From Puia sp. (GTDB lineage: Bacteria; Bacteroidota; Bacteroidia; Chitinophagales; Chitinophagaceae), in NCBI GenBank assembly GCA_031292515.1, contig JARLGZ010000069.1:103703-167702 (forward strand): DNA of 64,000 nucleotides. The letters run 5' to 3'. Below the pieces are notes generated by a model, which did no database searches, was not told the DNA's origin, and was given only the letters and a program-made list of their open reading frames with translations. Positions 53,157 through 61,502 of this stretch are shown piece by piece; positions within the stretch are counted from its first letter, which is position 1, and each line of letters starts with the position of its first letter. Made by a program: the position numbers and the translations under genes.

Positions 53157-53495
53157 TCATTTATTTCCAGCGAAAATAAATGGCTCCAAAACGGTATATT
53201 TTTCAAACTCCGATAGACCCGCAACAGGTGTTAACGTACAGGCCATCAAATTGTATCGTTCATTGACTGCGTAAAACATATTTACAGCAGCCGGACCCGG
53301 TACATAGTCCTTGTTTAATTTCTGCATTATTTTCACTCCCCGCTTGCATCTCTCATTCATTTCCCTCGCTTTCAACAGCCTGCAATTAACGGGAACCTGT
53401 ATTGTCCAGCCTATTTCCGACAAAGTCAGCGTATTTTTTTCTACTCGTCTTTCTCTCCTGTTTTCAACCCAGGTATTAAAAAAAGGCAAGTCCAT
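53157..53495 (-). CDS. hypothetical protein, perhaps truncated
   Basis: About 112 residues from the in-frame ATG at 53495 (MDLPFFNTW); the frame opens at 53558. The segment IGWTIQVPVNCRLLKAREM resembles the start of Bacteroidota proteins of about 200 residues that begin with an IP-type beta strand, so the C-terminal part may be lost. No motif, signal peptide or cysteine cluster. Function unknown. Confidence 0.4.
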   Translation of the reverse strand: MDLPFFNTWVENRRERRVEKNTLTLSEIGWTIQVPVNCRLLKAREMNERCKRGVKIMQKLNKDYVPGPAAVNMFYAVNERYNLMACTLTPVAGLSEFEKYTVLEPFIFAGNK

Positions 53496-53616
53496 GTAGG
53501 TCTTTTTGTGAGTAATCGATATCCGTCCGAGTACCAAAATACTACAAATTAAAAGCAATTAACGGGTTTTCTACCGTACATGATGGCGGTAATTTCGGGA
53601 TATAAATAACGACATC

Positions 53617-54105
53617 ATGGACACGAACAACATCATCGACACCAAACAGGCAAGCAAAACAAAAGAGGAAACCAACAAGGCCATCGTCGGCCGCTGGTTT
53701 GAAAATTTCTGGGGCGAGACCGTCGATCTCGGCATCGTAGACGAATTGGCTGCTCCGGACGTATTGCTCCAGTATTCCCTGCACGAACCCAGAAAGGGCC
53801 GCGAAGAACTCAAGGCTTTTATGACCGGTTTTCGGACCGCATTCCCGGACCTGAACTTTTGGGGAGCAGCCGATCTGATTGCCGAAGGCGACTTTGTGGT
53901 TGGCCGCTGGGAAGGCGGAGGCACTCATACGGGTCCTGCTTTTAACGATTTCCTGGCAGGGGCCTTGCCCGCGAACACCGGCAGGAGGATGCACTTCACC
54001 GGCACCACGGTCCTCCGGCTCGAAAACGGAAAGATCGTGGAAGAAATCGGCCTGGACGATGGCGTGACGGCCTTATCTCAGCTCGGTCTGATCAAAAAAG
54101 CCTAA
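53617..54105 (+). CDS. SnoaL-like polyketide cyclase / ester cyclase family protein
   Basis: 162 residues, NTF2-like alpha+beta fold. Features of the SnoaL group are visible: AIVGRWFENFWG (first helix), ALHEPRKGREELKAF-type loop, GDFVVGRWEGGGTHTGPAFN (strands with the His), and FTGTTVLRLENGKIVEE. The active-site residues of true SnoaL cyclases are not all assigned, and many members have unknown substrates. Terminator follows at 54117. Confidence 0.8.
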   Translation: MDTNNIIDTKQASKTKEETNKAIVGRWFENFWGETVDLGIVDELAAPDVLLQYSLHEPRKGREELKAFMTGFRTAFPDLNFWGAADLIAEGDFVVGRWEGGGTHTGPAFNDFLAGALPANTGRRMHFTGTTVLRLENGKIVEEIGLDDGVTALSQLGLIKKA

Positions 54106-54116
54106 GCAGAAGACAA

Positions 54117-54145
54117 AAGGGACCGGCCAGTAACCGGTCCCCTTA
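54117..54145 (+). terminator. rho-independent terminator
   Basis: GGGACCGG / CCGGTCCC, 8-bp stem with a 7-nt loop, flanked by AAAA and CTTATTT; 12 nt after the SnoaL stop. Confidence 0.75.
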
Positions 54146-54163
54146 TTTCAGCAAAAAACGGGT

Positions 54164-54193
54164 TTTGCCCGTCCCGGCAAGGGGATAACTTTG
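54164..54193 (+). promoter_or_regulatory. promoter of the AraC-Ogt operon
   Basis: TTTG (54164-54167), 18 nt, then TAACTTTG (54186-54193). This is one of the best fits in the window to the Bacteroidota -33/-7 consensus, and it lies just downstream of a terminator. Confidence 0.7.
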
Positions 54194-54239
54194 TAATCAA
54201 TGAAATCATCAAAAAATGAGATCATCAAACGAACCTGTC

Positions 54240-55082
54240 ATGGAGACGCAATTAGAAATAGATTATAACCGGATCGTAGAAGCCATCGATTTTCTGAAAA
54301 CGAACTTCAAAAATCAACCTCGACTGGAAGAAGCCGCGGACCATGTCCATCTCAGCCTGTTTCATTTTCAGCGGATGTTCCATCAGTGGGCGGGGGTAAC
54401 GCCCAAGCAATTCCTGCAATACCTGACCGCAGAGCATGCCAAAGAGATGTTGAGAAACACGAAGGCAACCTTATTCGATGCGGCGTTCGAAACCGGTCTT
54501 TCGGGAACAGGACGCCTGCACGACCTGTTTATAAAAGTAGAAGGAATGACACCCGGAGAATTCAAACAGGGCGGTAAAGCCCTGGACATAAACTATTCGT
54601 TCGCTGACACGCCGTTCGGCCAGGTCATCGTCGCGTCTACGTCCAAAGGCATCTGTCATATGGCTTTCGCGGACAAAGGCCGGGAACAGGCCCTGGAAAC
54701 ATTACAGGCGAATTTTCCGAATGCCCGCTATCAACAGGTTGTGGACCTTATCCAACAAAACGCCCTCTATGTCTTTACCCGGGACTGGAGCAAGCCCGAC
54801 GAGATCAAACTACATCTGAAAGGAACTGCCTTCCAGCTAAAAGTCTGGGAGACCCTGTTGCAGGTGCCCGCAGGCGGCCTCACCACCTATTCCGATCTGG
54901 CTCACCAGGCAGGCTATGACGGCGCTTCCCGGGCAGTAGGAACCGCCGTGGGCCGCAATCCTGTCGCCTATCTTATTCCCTGTCACCGGGTGATCAGGGC
55001 GACCGGCGAAATCGGGCAGTATCATTGGGGCGCCAAACGGAAAAATATTATTATCGGCTGGGAAGCAGCCCTCGCCGGATAG
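54240..55082 (+). CDS. AraC-HTH plus O6-methylguanine-DNA methyltransferase fusion (Ada-like)
   Basis: 280 residues from METQLEIDYN (the ATG at 54216 is also possible). Residues 1-105 are an AraC HTH (LEEAADHVHLSLFHFQRMF); the rest is an Ogt domain with the alkyl-acceptor cysteine in P247-C248-H249-R250-V251. The N-terminal zinc domain that senses phosphotriesters in E. coli Ada is missing, so induction must differ. The protein removes alkyl groups from O6-guanine by suicide transfer and could regulate its own operon. A 2OG-Fe(II) oxygenase follows 54 nt downstream. Confidence 0.85.
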   Translation: METQLEIDYNRIVEAIDFLKTNFKNQPRLEEAADHVHLSLFHFQRMFHQWAGVTPKQFLQYLTAEHAKEMLRNTKATLFDAAFETGLSGTGRLHDLFIKVEGMTPGEFKQGGKALDINYSFADTPFGQVIVASTSKGICHMAFADKGREQALETLQANFPNARYQQVVDLIQQNALYVFTRDWSKPDEIKLHLKGTAFQLKVWETLLQVPAGGLTTYSDLAHQAGYDGASRAVGTAVGRNPVAYLIPCHRVIRATGEIGQYHWGAKRKNIIIGWEAALAG

Positions 55083-55136
55083 GCCTAACTCCCGAATACG
55101 AATGGCCGTCTGGCCCAATATCCAACGCAAACGATT

Positions 55137-55850
55137 ATGAAGAATCTAACCGACCGCCTCGACAAGCTCCCATGGCCTGAAATCGGCCAGGCGCTCCATG
55201 ACAAAGGCTTTGTACTCGTCAAAGAGGTGCTGACGGCTCAGCCATGCAGACAACTTGTCGACTCTTATGGTGCTGAAGATACCTACCGGAAGACTATCAA
55301 CATGGAGCGCTATCGCTTCGGCAGCGGTGAATACAAATACTTCCAATATCCTTTGCCCAAACTTATCACCCTCCTGAGGGAGGCCGTATATCCCTATATT
55401 GTCTCCGTCGCCAACAGTTGGATGGAAGAACTCGGCCTCGCCACCCGCTTCCCGCCAACGCACCGGCAGATGAAACAACTTTGCCACGACAAAGGCCAAA
55501 CCAAGCCCACCGCGCTCATCCTGCAATACGGCAAGGGCGGTTTCAACACCTTGCACCAGGATCTCTATGGCGAAGTCTTTTTCCCCGTTCAAATGGTCTT
55601 CCTACTCGATCAGATCAACGAGGACTATACCGGCGGAGAATTCGTCATTACCGAACAAACTCCCCGCGCCCAGTCAAAAGCCAACGTGCTGACCCCCGAC
55701 AGGGGTGATATGATCCTCTTCACTACCAACTTCAGACCGGTAAAAGGTAGTAAAGGCTACTACCGGGTGAATATGAAACACGGAGTAAGCCCTTTGCATA
55801 GCGGTCATCGCCATAGCATGGGTATTATCTTTCATGATGCTGTAAGCTGA
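55137..55850 (+). CDS. 2OG-Fe(II) oxygenase following the Ada-like gene
   Basis: 237 residues. Iron ligands H140-x-D142 (HQDLYGEV) and a distal His in VNMKHGVSPL (H215), and an Arg-rich HSGHRHSMG end for the 2-oxoglutarate. The sequence GGEFVITEQTPRAQSK fits a jelly-roll core of prolyl-hydroxylase/AlkB-like type. Its place behind an alkylation-repair gene, in one operon, suggests that it is an AlkB-like demethylase or acts on alkylated bases; this is inference. No clear AlkB-specific motif such as NxYxxGxxxxxxH is seen (YGKGGFNTLH is a partial match). Confidence 0.78.
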   Translation: MKNLTDRLDKLPWPEIGQALHDKGFVLVKEVLTAQPCRQLVDSYGAEDTYRKTINMERYRFGSGEYKYFQYPLPKLITLLREAVYPYIVSVANSWMEELGLATRFPPTHRQMKQLCHDKGQTKPTALILQYGKGGFNTLHQDLYGEVFFPVQMVFLLDQINEDYTGGEFVITEQTPRAQSKANVLTPDRGDMILFTTNFRPVKGSKGYYRVNMKHGVSPLHSGHRHSMGIIFHDAVS

Positions 55851-56055
55851 AAGCCGGCAAATGCTCCCGGTTAGATTACTTCCCGGACTTCGCTTCGCGG
55901 CCCCCCGGGGCGTTACTTCCCCGTTAAAAATTCGGGAAAATAATTAAATAGTCCCTGTAAGGTTACACCCAAAGGAACGACTAAACTTCCAATAATCCCC
56001 CGGGCTCCGGCCGGCCGGTCTATTAAAAAGTTTAAAAATTCTAAAAAAGTAACCA

Positions 56056-56526
56056 GTGAAAAAGCTATTCTCTTTACTCATTTTGTCGTTCACATTGATT
56101 CATGCGACGCCGGCCCAAAACCCGGCAGATTTACGGAAAAAACAGTTTAATATCTCCAAAGAAGGCCTCGCCATCGGGGGCTACGACCCGGTATCCTATT
56201 TCACGGCCGGAAAGGCTGCCGAGGGGAGAAAAGATATAACGCTGACAGCTGAGGGGATCACGTATCGCTTTTCGACCACGGAAAACAGGGCTCTATTTAA
56301 GGCTGACCCCTCCAAATACGAGCCCCAATACGGTGGTTGGTGCGCGTATGCACTCGGCTCCAGCGGTGAAAAAGTAGACATCGACCCGGAGACATTCAAA
56401 CTGATAAACGGTAAGCTATACCTGTTTTATAATAAATTCTTTAATAATACCCTGAAATCCTGGAATAAGGACGAGATAAATTTAAAAGCAAAAGCCGATG
56501 CCAATTGGGCAAAATTCTATCATTGA
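56056..56526 (+). CDS. YHS-domain secreted protein
   Basis: 156 residues starting at GTG (MKKLFSLLILSFTLIHATPAQ), a clear signal peptide with no nearby ATG. The YHS-like domain spans about 35-110: GGYDPVSYF, then TYRFSTTENRALFKADPSKY and PQYGGWCAYA. The Cys in WCAYA is kept, but the Tyr-His-Ser core is altered. YHS domains bind metal or appear in copper and haem proteins. A paralogue follows at 56686; both are probably periplasmic. Confidence 0.8.
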   Translation: MKKLFSLLILSFTLIHATPAQNPADLRKKQFNISKEGLAIGGYDPVSYFTAGKAAEGRKDITLTAEGITYRFSTTENRALFKADPSKYEPQYGGWCAYALGSSGEKVDIDPETFKLINGKLYLFYNKFFNNTLKSWNKDEINLKAKADANWAKFYH

Positions 56527-56540
56527 TTCGAACGGCCTGC

Positions 56541-56568
56541 TTCGCGGGGATGCCTTCGCGGGGATGCC
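56541..56568 (+). repeat. 14-bp tandem repeat
   Basis: TTCGCGGGGATGCC twice in direct succession, between the two YHS genes. Likely a slippage product. Confidence 0.55.
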
Positions 56569-56685
56569 TCCGTCACGAAGCTTCCATCAGAATGCATCCG
56601 TCCTGGTGCCTTCGTCATCGCGGGCCCGGAACGGATCTACCCATCCTGTCTGTAAGCGTTTTATAAAGCAAAAAAACTAAAGAAA

Positions 56686-57129
56686 ATGAAAAAAACATTC
56701 ATCCTGGCGCTGATCATGCTGACGGCGGTCTGCAGCATACGGGCGCAAAAAGCAGAGGTATTTGCCGTAAACGGAAAGGCCATTAAAGGATATGACGCCG
56801 TGGCGTTCTTTACCGTATCGAAACCGGTTATGGGACAGGACAGCCTGTCTTATACCTGGAAAGACGTTGCATGGCTGTTTTCAACCCGTGAAAACCTGGA
56901 AGCTTTTAAGGCTAACCCGGAGAAATTTGCTCCGCAATATGGGGGTTATTGTGCGTTTGGCGCTGCCCTGGGCCACAAGGCTCCCACCGAGACCGACACC
57001 TGGAGCGTTTCAAACGACAAGCTGTATTTCAATTATAGCAAGCAGGTGAAGGAGCAATGGCTGAAGGATAAACAGACGAATATCGAGAAGGCAGATCAAA
57101 ACTGGACAACCCTGAAGGACAAACCCTAG
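56686..57129 (+). CDS. YHS-domain secreted protein (paralogue)
   Basis: 147 residues. Signal peptide ending SIRAQ, YHS-like domain about 25-95: KGYDAVAFF, WLFSTRENLEAFKANPEKF, PQYGGYCAFGAAL. Same layout as the preceding gene (GYDxVxxF, FSTxEN, QYGGxCA), so the two arose by duplication. The C-terminus (EKADQNWTTLKDKP) is charged. Metal carriage in the periplasm is the family idea; nothing more specific is seen. Confidence 0.82.
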   Translation: MKKTFILALIMLTAVCSIRAQKAEVFAVNGKAIKGYDAVAFFTVSKPVMGQDSLSYTWKDVAWLFSTRENLEAFKANPEKFAPQYGGYCAFGAALGHKAPTETDTWSVSNDKLYFNYSKQVKEQWLKDKQTNIEKADQNWTTLKDKP

Positions 57130-57160
57130 ACAAACCGGCCAAATGCCAATACTATAAATC

Positions 57161-57814
57161 ATGTCAACACGCATCCATCTCTTCTTCCTCGCTTTTGGAA
57201 TCAGTTTCCTCGGCACCCTGCCGATCGGGACGTTAAACGTCAGCGTTGCCAACCTGGTGATACACATGGATACGGCCGGAGCCGTACAATTCGCTTTGGG
57301 CACTATCCTGGTGGAGGTAGCGTTGGTGAGGGCAACGGTGGTAATCCTAAAAAGGCTCGAAAAAATGAAACGCCTGTTTAAATTCTTTAACGCGGTCGCC
57401 TGTGTGGTATTATTCCTATTGGCGGGGATCGGGTTGCGGGCAGCCTTTCAAATACAAAAACCGGAAGCCGTCATGCCGCTGACCGGCCGGCGGCCCTTTA
57501 TAGCCGGGTTATTGCTAAGTATCCTCAACCCGCTCCACCTGCCTTTCTGGATGGGTTGGACGGCGGTGCTGAAATCCAAAAAAGTGCTGCCGGAATCAGC
57601 CGGCTCATACAATCTCTACGTGACCGCCATCGGGACGGGCACTTCGCTGGCCTTCCTTTGTTATGGTCTGGCAGGGCATCTGCTGATAGACGTCTTAAAA
57701 GAGCGCCAGGTCGTAATCAACGTCCTGGTAAGCCTTACCCTCCTGATGACCGGGCTGGTTTCGCTCTACAAGAAGTTTATTATGAATCACAGGACCCGAC
57801 GCTCTATCAGATAA
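57161..57814 (+). CDS. LysE-family translocator
   Basis: 217 residues with about six TM segments. The N-terminal LFFLAFGISFLGTLPIGTLN contains the family-typical PxGxxN. The second half has LLSILNPLHLPFWMGW (the NP motif) and a long TM near 165. LysE proteins export amino acids or related small molecules. Begins 31 nt after the second YHS gene, same strand, perhaps co-transcribed. Convergent with the ABM gene. Confidence 0.85.
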   Translation: MSTRIHLFFLAFGISFLGTLPIGTLNVSVANLVIHMDTAGAVQFALGTILVEVALVRATVVILKRLEKMKRLFKFFNAVACVVLFLLAGIGLRAAFQIQKPEAVMPLTGRRPFIAGLLLSILNPLHLPFWMGWTAVLKSKKVLPESAGSYNLYVTAIGTGTSLAFLCYGLAGHLLIDVLKERQVVINVLVSLTLLMTGLVSLYKKFIMNHRTRRSIR

Positions 57815-57822
57815 ACCCGGTT

Positions 57823-58116
57823 CTATTTTACAGCCAGGAGATCCACCATTTCTATCACTGGGTCTTTAGCCAGTAATTCCGGCGCCTTAGCCATCAGGGC
57901 CTGCGCGATTCTTCCTGAAAGATGCGCCTTCCGGCCTCCTTCGTCGTTAAAAGTGTCAAAAATCCCAAAAGTCGAAGGCCCCAGTTGCAGCGCAAACCAT
58001 TGAATCGTACCGGGTTCCTCTTCCGCGACCGGGAGCGCGCCTTTTATGAAATCGGCCACTTCCTGTTCCTTACCGGGCCTGGCTTCCAGCCTTGCCAATA
58101 ATGCTAACTTTACCAT
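57823..58116 (-). CDS. antibiotic biosynthesis monooxygenase (ABM) domain protein
   Basis: 97 residues from the ATG at 58116 (MVKLALLARLEARPGKEQEV); the frame opens 93 nt upstream without family likeness. A single ferredoxin-like ABM domain: the strand LALLARLEARPG, then GTIQWFALQLGPSTFGIFDTF, then HLSGRIAQALMAKAPELL. Such small dimers include YgiN quinol monooxygenase and haem-degrading proteins; the motif residues for haem are not present, so a cofactor-free monooxygenase is more likely. Confidence 0.82.
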   Translation of the reverse strand: MVKLALLARLEARPGKEQEVADFIKGALPVAEEEPGTIQWFALQLGPSTFGIFDTFNDEGGRKAHLSGRIAQALMAKAPELLAKDPVIEMVDLLAVK

Positions 58117-58249
58117 AACATGATGATTTTCCTGATTTGTCTGGCAGCTGACCAAATCCTTACAAAAATATTCGGCTATTTGTAAGGATAACCGGTCCGA
58201 CACGACCAAGCATACAAATCATTAACGGTAACGTCGATTTTTCAGATCT

Positions 58250-58852
58250 ATGAGAAGAGATAAAACCCCGGAAGCGGCGCTGACTGTCGTTCAGCCCGTT
58301 AATCCCCACAAATGGGTGGAGACCTATGCGGACTATCTGTATACCTATGCCCTCGTGAGGATTAATGACGAAGAACTGGCAAAAGACCTGGTACAGGAGA
58401 CTTTTCTAGGCGCTTTGCAACGCGTCGACAAATTTGAAGGGAAAAGCACGGAGCGGACATGGCTTACGGCCATCCTGAAGAACAAGATCATAGATGTCTA
58501 TCGTAAAAGATCGTCCGGCCTGGCAAATCTGCCGGACGAACAAAATGGATTGAAAGAACAGCATGATTTCTTTAACCCTGCCGACGGGCATTGGACGGAG
58601 GCCTATGAACCTCAGTACTTCGGGATCGAAGACCGGGATCCTGTTCTCAACAAGGAACTTAACGGCATATTGAAGAAATGCATGCAGAGACTTCCCGCGT
58701 TATGGCTGGCCGTTTTTACGATGAAGCACATGGAAGACCATTCCACGGACATCATCTGCAGCGAACTAAAAGTTACGCCTTCCAATTTCTGGGTAATCAT
58801 TCATCGCGCCAAAGTCAACCTGCGGGAATGTCTCCAGCGAAACTGGCTTTAA
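58250..58852 (+). CDS. ECF-type RNA polymerase sigma factor
   Basis: 200 residues. Sigma region 2: YTYALVRINDEELAKDLVQETFLGAL, with KSTERTWLTAILKNKIIDVYRK as region 2.4 and linker. Region 4: LPALWLAVFTMKHMEDHSTD then ICSELKVTPSNFWVIIHRAKVNL. An insertion of about 40 residues between them (NGLKEQHDFFNPADGHWT) is typical of the Bacteroidota group whose partner is a small zinc protein. Its gene is 10 nt downstream. The regulon is not visible. Confidence 0.88.
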   Translation: MRRDKTPEAALTVVQPVNPHKWVETYADYLYTYALVRINDEELAKDLVQETFLGALQRVDKFEGKSTERTWLTAILKNKIIDVYRKRSSGLANLPDEQNGLKEQHDFFNPADGHWTEAYEPQYFGIEDRDPVLNKELNGILKKCMQRLPALWLAVFTMKHMEDHSTDIICSELKVTPSNFWVIIHRAKVNLRECLQRNWL

Positions 58853-58862
58853 AGGAATTGTT

Positions 58863-59138
58863 ATGAATGGTATAAAGAAAATACAGTACGACTGCAAACA
58901 AGCCACTTACCTGATCGAGAAGAAGCAGATCGTACGGCTGACATTCTACGAGAAAATACGGCTTTGGATCCACCTGGCAGGCTGTTCCGTATGCAGGATT
59001 TTTCAGCGTCAGAGCATTTTGATTACCCGGATGGCAAAAGAGTTCTTCCAAAATCCGCCATCGCCCCGGCCGGGACTGGACGATACATTCAAAAAGGAGT
59101 TGCAGGATCGGATCGAAGAGCGCCTGAAGAAAGACTAG
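58863..59138 (+). CDS. small zinc-motif protein, likely anti-sigma partner
   Basis: 91 residues. Contains CKQATYLIEKKQIV (an anti-sigma-like first helix with a Cys) and IHLAGCSVCRIFQRQS, giving the H-x3-C-x2-C motif of zinc-binding anti-sigma domains. No TM segment, so it would be a soluble ZAS-type regulator. It lies 10 nt after the ECF sigma gene and is surely co-transcribed. A zinc or thiol signal may release the sigma factor; that is inference. Confidence 0.8.
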   Translation: MNGIKKIQYDCKQATYLIEKKQIVRLTFYEKIRLWIHLAGCSVCRIFQRQSILITRMAKEFFQNPPSPRPGLDDTFKKELQDRIEERLKKD

Positions 59139-59227
59139 AGAAAACCACAGGGTCGTTTAGAGGGAAAAAAATTTGTTGTCTTCTGTAAGGAAACGCCTTC
59201 TCCCCCGTCTATTAAGAAAATGGCAAA

Positions 59228-59722
59228 ATGATCTTCACAACCACCCGGGAAACGGCCGCAACGTTAACCGATACCATCGACCAGCTAAGCGACTCACAGT
59301 ACACAAAGCCCTGTATTGCCCTCTCCGGCAGCAGCATAGGGCAGCATGTACGCCATATCGTGGAACTTTTTCAATGCCTGCTCAACGGCTATCCAAATGG
59401 CGAAATCGATTATGATTCCCGTCGGAGGAACCAGGCCATCGCAATGGACAGGGAATTTGCAAAAGAATGTCTGCAAGCCATTACCGGCAAGATCGCTCAA
59501 CCCGACAAGCCACTGTCGCTGTATGTCGGCTTCGGGAAAGAAGAGAAGCCCCTGGCTATTCCCACTACCTACTTCCGCGAAATTGTATACAATATCGAAC
59601 ACGCCATCCACCACATGGCTCTCATGCGGATCGGGATTCACGAAGTTTCGGAGATCCTGCTGCCAAAGGAATTCGGCGTTGCCGCCGGCACCCTGAAATA
59701 CCAGGCGGAATGTGCACGGTAA
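59228..59722 (+). CDS. DinB-like family protein
   Basis: 164 residues, four-helix bundle. Metal-binding histidines are seen in IGQHVRHIVELF (helix 2), and NIEHAIHHMALMRIG (C-terminal helix, H-x3-HH-type). A Cys-rich end (QAECAR) follows. Family members may be thiol-dependent transferases. It is the first gene of an operon; its stop overlaps the next gene by 13 nt. Confidence 0.82.
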   Translation: MIFTTTRETAATLTDTIDQLSDSQYTKPCIALSGSSIGQHVRHIVELFQCLLNGYPNGEIDYDSRRRNQAIAMDREFAKECLQAITGKIAQPDKPLSLYVGFGKEEKPLAIPTTYFREIVYNIEHAIHHMALMRIGIHEVSEILLPKEFGVAAGTLKYQAECAR

Positions 59723-60438
59723 GCTTTCTCCCCGGTTCCGGCAAGATATTTATCACCTCGAATCGGGATGAGAACACCAAACGTCCCCCGGCAGAGATCC
59801 CGGCGAGACAGGATATCGGTCCTTATTCCTTTGTGTGTCCAAAAGACCCTTTGGCCGGCGGGACCTGGATAGCCACCCGAAACGACGGATCGGCGATGGT
59901 GCTGCTAAACGGCGCCTCCGAAAAACATGAGCGTCAGCCTGCCTACCGGATGAGCCGGGGTCGGATCTTTTGGGATGTTTTCATGCCGGAATATTCTGTC
60001 AGGACTTTTGCCGATATCGCCCTGCACGATATAGAGCCCTTTACCCTGGTACTTTGGCAAAACGGAGAATTAACCGAGATGCGATGGGACGGCAGCGGAA
60101 AATCACTCTTCCAAAAAGATGCCGGTTCGCCTCATATCTGGTCGAGTTGCACACTCTATACGGATGAAGAGATCCGGCATAGGAAAGCCCATTTTGAGCA
60201 ATGGTGCCTGGATCAGAAAGAATATTCGGTGGATGAAATCCTGAAATTCCATCTATTTGCCGGGCAAAACGAAGACGACAAGCGCAGGATCCGCATAAAC
60301 CGCGATGGGAAAATGCTTACGGTCAGCGTTTCATGTATAGAGACGGGCCCGGGAAATTCCCTGTTTCACTATTCCGATCTCGTGACCGGCCAAAATCATC
60401 ACACTGCTCTGAAATGTATACAATCATGCAACGGATAA
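59710..60438 (+). CDS. NRDE family protein (TANGO2-like)
   Basis: 242 residues from the ATG at 59710, which overlaps the DinB stop in another frame. MCTVSFLPGSGKIFITSNRDEN is the NRDE signature (Cys2 and the Asn-Arg-Asp-Glu motif), then GGTWIATRNDGSAMVLLNGAS. The fold is that of N-terminal-nucleophile hydrolases, with Cys2 as a possible nucleophile; eukaryotic TANGO2 and bacterial relatives have been linked to haem handling and lipid metabolism, without a defined reaction. Fully intact. The next gene starts within its 3' end. Confidence 0.85.
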   Translation: MCTVSFLPGSGKIFITSNRDENTKRPPAEIPARQDIGPYSFVCPKDPLAGGTWIATRNDGSAMVLLNGASEKHERQPAYRMSRGRIFWDVFMPEYSVRTFADIALHDIEPFTLVLWQNGELTEMRWDGSGKSLFQKDAGSPHIWSSCTLYTDEEIRHRKAHFEQWCLDQKEYSVDEILKFHLFAGQNEDDKRRIRINRDGKMLTVSVSCIETGPGNSLFHYSDLVTGQNHHTALKCIQSCNG

Positions 60439-61502
60439 AATGGATTCTATCGATCGGGATCATCAAAATATCGCACTGGGAATATTGGCCTACCAGCCTG
60501 GTTTTTGCGCCGCTGGGTTTGTATTGGGTATGGATGGGCTTAAAGGCCCGTAGCTTTTATTTCATGTCAGCCGCCAACCCGGGTATTCACACCGGCGGTT
60601 TTGTCATGGAGAGCAAACGCGACGTCTATGCTTTACTGCCCGGACGGCTCTATCCGGAAACGCTGTATATCGACAAAAGAAACGACGATCCCGGACTGGT
60701 CTCGCTTGCCGGATTGTCATCGGCCTACCGTAAAAATATCAGCTTCCCTTGTGTGGCAAAGCCCGACATCGGCATGCAGGGGCTGGGTGTCAAAAAGATC
60801 CGGAACGAAGAAGAGCTGCAGCTTTATTGTCAAAACATGCCATTCCCGTTTTTGATACAATCCTATATCGACTATCCGAACGAGGCAGGGATTTTCTATC
60901 ATCGCCATCCCAATGAAGCAAGGGGGAAAATATCCGGTATCGCGCTAAAGGAATTCGCCTTTGTCACCGGCAATGGCCGGGATACCGTCGAGACCCTGGT
61001 CAGGCAAAACAAACGTTATAAGCTTTACTGGGAGAGCATAGCGCGTGAACTCGGAGACCAGGTGCATATCGTCCTCCGGGATGGAGAGACCATGAAGCTG
61101 CTGGACTATGGCAACCATGCACGCGGTTCGAAATTTACCGACGGAACCCATTTGATAAATGCCAAACTGGAAAATCTTCTCAATGAGATATGCGTCCGGA
61201 TCCCGGGTTTCTATATAGGCCGGCTGGACATAAAATATAACACCTGGGAGGAATTGTCGGAGGGCAGGAATTTCAGCATCATCGAACTGAATGGCAGTGG
61301 CAGCAACCCAACCCATATCTATGACCCCGGGCATTCCATCCTGTTCGCCTGGAAGGAGATGGCAAGGCACTGGCGGCTTATCTACCGGATCGCCCGTTAC
61401 AATCATATCCATAAAGATATCGCGTATCTGGGCTTTGGCGAAGGGGTAAGAGAAGTGCTCGCCCAGGGGAAGATCAAAAAGACATTACGTAAATTGTTAT
61501 GA
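60426..61502 (+). CDS. ATP-grasp protein (sugar-transfer-associated / D-Ala-D-Ala-ligase-like)
   Basis: 358 residues from the ATG at 60426 (60414 also possible). Residues 1-50 include two hydrophobic segments (WPTSLVFAPLGLYWVWMGL), so it may be membrane-attached. The ATP-grasp core follows: PCVAKPDIGMQGLGVKKI (ATP-binding lysine and Gly-rich loop), ALKEFAFVTG, GRLDIKYNTWEEL and IIELNGSGSNPTHIYD with the metal-binding Glu/Asn. The unusual start and the neighbours (NRDE, lipoprotein hydrolase) suggest attachment of an amino acid or acyl group to an envelope molecule. Confidence 0.8.
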   Translation: MQRIKWILSIGIIKISHWEYWPTSLVFAPLGLYWVWMGLKARSFYFMSAANPGIHTGGFVMESKRDVYALLPGRLYPETLYIDKRNDDPGLVSLAGLSSAYRKNISFPCVAKPDIGMQGLGVKKIRNEEELQLYCQNMPFPFLIQSYIDYPNEAGIFYHRHPNEARGKISGIALKEFAFVTGNGRDTVETLVRQNKRYKLYWESIARELGDQVHIVLRDGETMKLLDYGNHARGSKFTDGTHLINAKLENLLNEICVRIPGFYIGRLDIKYNTWEELSEGRNFSIIELNGSGSNPTHIYDPGHSILFAWKEMARHWRLIYRIARYNHIHKDIAYLGFGEGVREVLAQGKIKKTLRKLL

